A stretch of 64,000 nucleotides of DNA, taken from assembly GCF_019925205.1 (NCBI RefSeq), contig NC_083564.1, positions 27,504,447 through 27,568,446 on the forward strand. Reading direction: 5' to 3'. Source of the DNA: Metopolophium dirhodum. Its lineage: Eukaryota > Arthropoda > Insecta > Hemiptera > Aphididae. Under the pieces are notes generated by a model. It saw only the letters and a list, made by a program, of their open reading frames with translations. It was not told where the DNA came from and did not search any database. Shown here in pieces: positions 63,560 through 64,000 of this stretch. The stretch's first letter is position 1, and each line of letters starts with the position of its first letter. A program made the translations under genes and the position numbers.

Positions 63560-64000
63560 CTGAAAATAAAATATATAATTTAAAATGTTCTGTTAGTAAC
63601 TATTTATAGTTTAAAATTAATATAATAAAAACATTACAAAAATTTATTATTTTCTATGTTATTATTATATTCAGTGGTCGGAACGCTACTAGTTTATTGT
63701 AGCGCGCTAACACACAGCTACTCCCCCAAAAAAATTGGCTCGCTATCACTACTTTTTTTTAATGTAGCGTGCTACTTCTTACACTATTGTCTAAATGTAG
63801 CGTGCTACTTTTTCGCTACATTTTTAAAAATGTTCTTATTGAAAACTAGTGTTTGTAGTTTGTACTGATTTGACATTTGGTCACTGGACAGGACCCAGGA
63901 CAAAAACTTCACTAATACACTCATCATTATCATAATATAAATAAACAAATATAATCATAATTGATATTTTAATTATCACCAATTAGATTGTAGGTAGCGA
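63560..64000 (-). other. AMDHD2 intron with a hAT-like element end
   Basis: The acceptor TTATTTTCAG ends this intron at 63,560. At 63,672 a sequence begins CAGTGGTCGGAACGCTAC, typical of a hAT terminal repeat, followed by GTAGCG(T/C)GCTAC motifs to about 63,820. The opposite end is not in the window. No further AMDHD2 exon was seen. Confidence 0.55.

Overview
The window is AT-rich eukaryotic nuclear DNA from an insect, most likely an aphid. It has small exons with GT..AG introns, AATAAA signals, many TAGGTA/TACCTA blocks, TTAGG-type repeat tracts and a dense load of short non-autonomous transposons. No prokaryotic operons, CRISPR arrays, rRNA or convincing tRNA genes were seen. I read the aphid assignment from sequence style and gene content, not from a database match.

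Five protein-coding genes are supported. (1) 1.2-7.1 kb, minus strand: a C2H2 zinc-finger transcription factor with four tandem fingers and two alternative upstream coding exons. (2) 9.4-10.9 kb, minus strand: an intronless Wee1-type cell-cycle kinase with a GC-rich upstream region at 11-12.3 kb. (3) 44.0-55.8 kb, plus strand: ATF4 (crc in flies), a bZIP factor of the integrated stress response, with a GC-rich promoter, a two-codon uORF1, a 73-codon uORF2 that overlaps the main reading frame, and an 8.8-kb second intron. (4) 60.97-62.37 kb, plus strand: EMC10, a subunit of the ER membrane protein complex, in five exons. (5) 62.56-63.56 kb, minus strand: the C-terminal three exons of AMDHD2 (N-acetylglucosamine-6-phosphate deacetylase), whose 5' end lies beyond the window. 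EMC10 and AMDHD2 converge tail to tail with 198 bp between their stop codons.

The 12.5-43 kb stretch is a gene desert of AT-rich DNA and transposon remains. It holds a decayed jockey-like reverse transcriptase (17.7-18.3 kb), a decayed LINE C-terminal tail (33.3-33.8 kb), complete MITEs with target-site duplications, and several copies of one unclassified ~0.8-1.4-kb repeat family in both orientations. One of those copies (40.8-42.4 kb) is split by a hAT-like element.

The most interesting signal is the ATF4 leader. It carries the same translational-control layout known from vertebrate ATF4, read directly from the exon-1 and exon-2 sequence. I found no evidence for a wholly new biological system; the other findings are gene-structure oddities, well-bounded small transposons and candidate regulatory sites.
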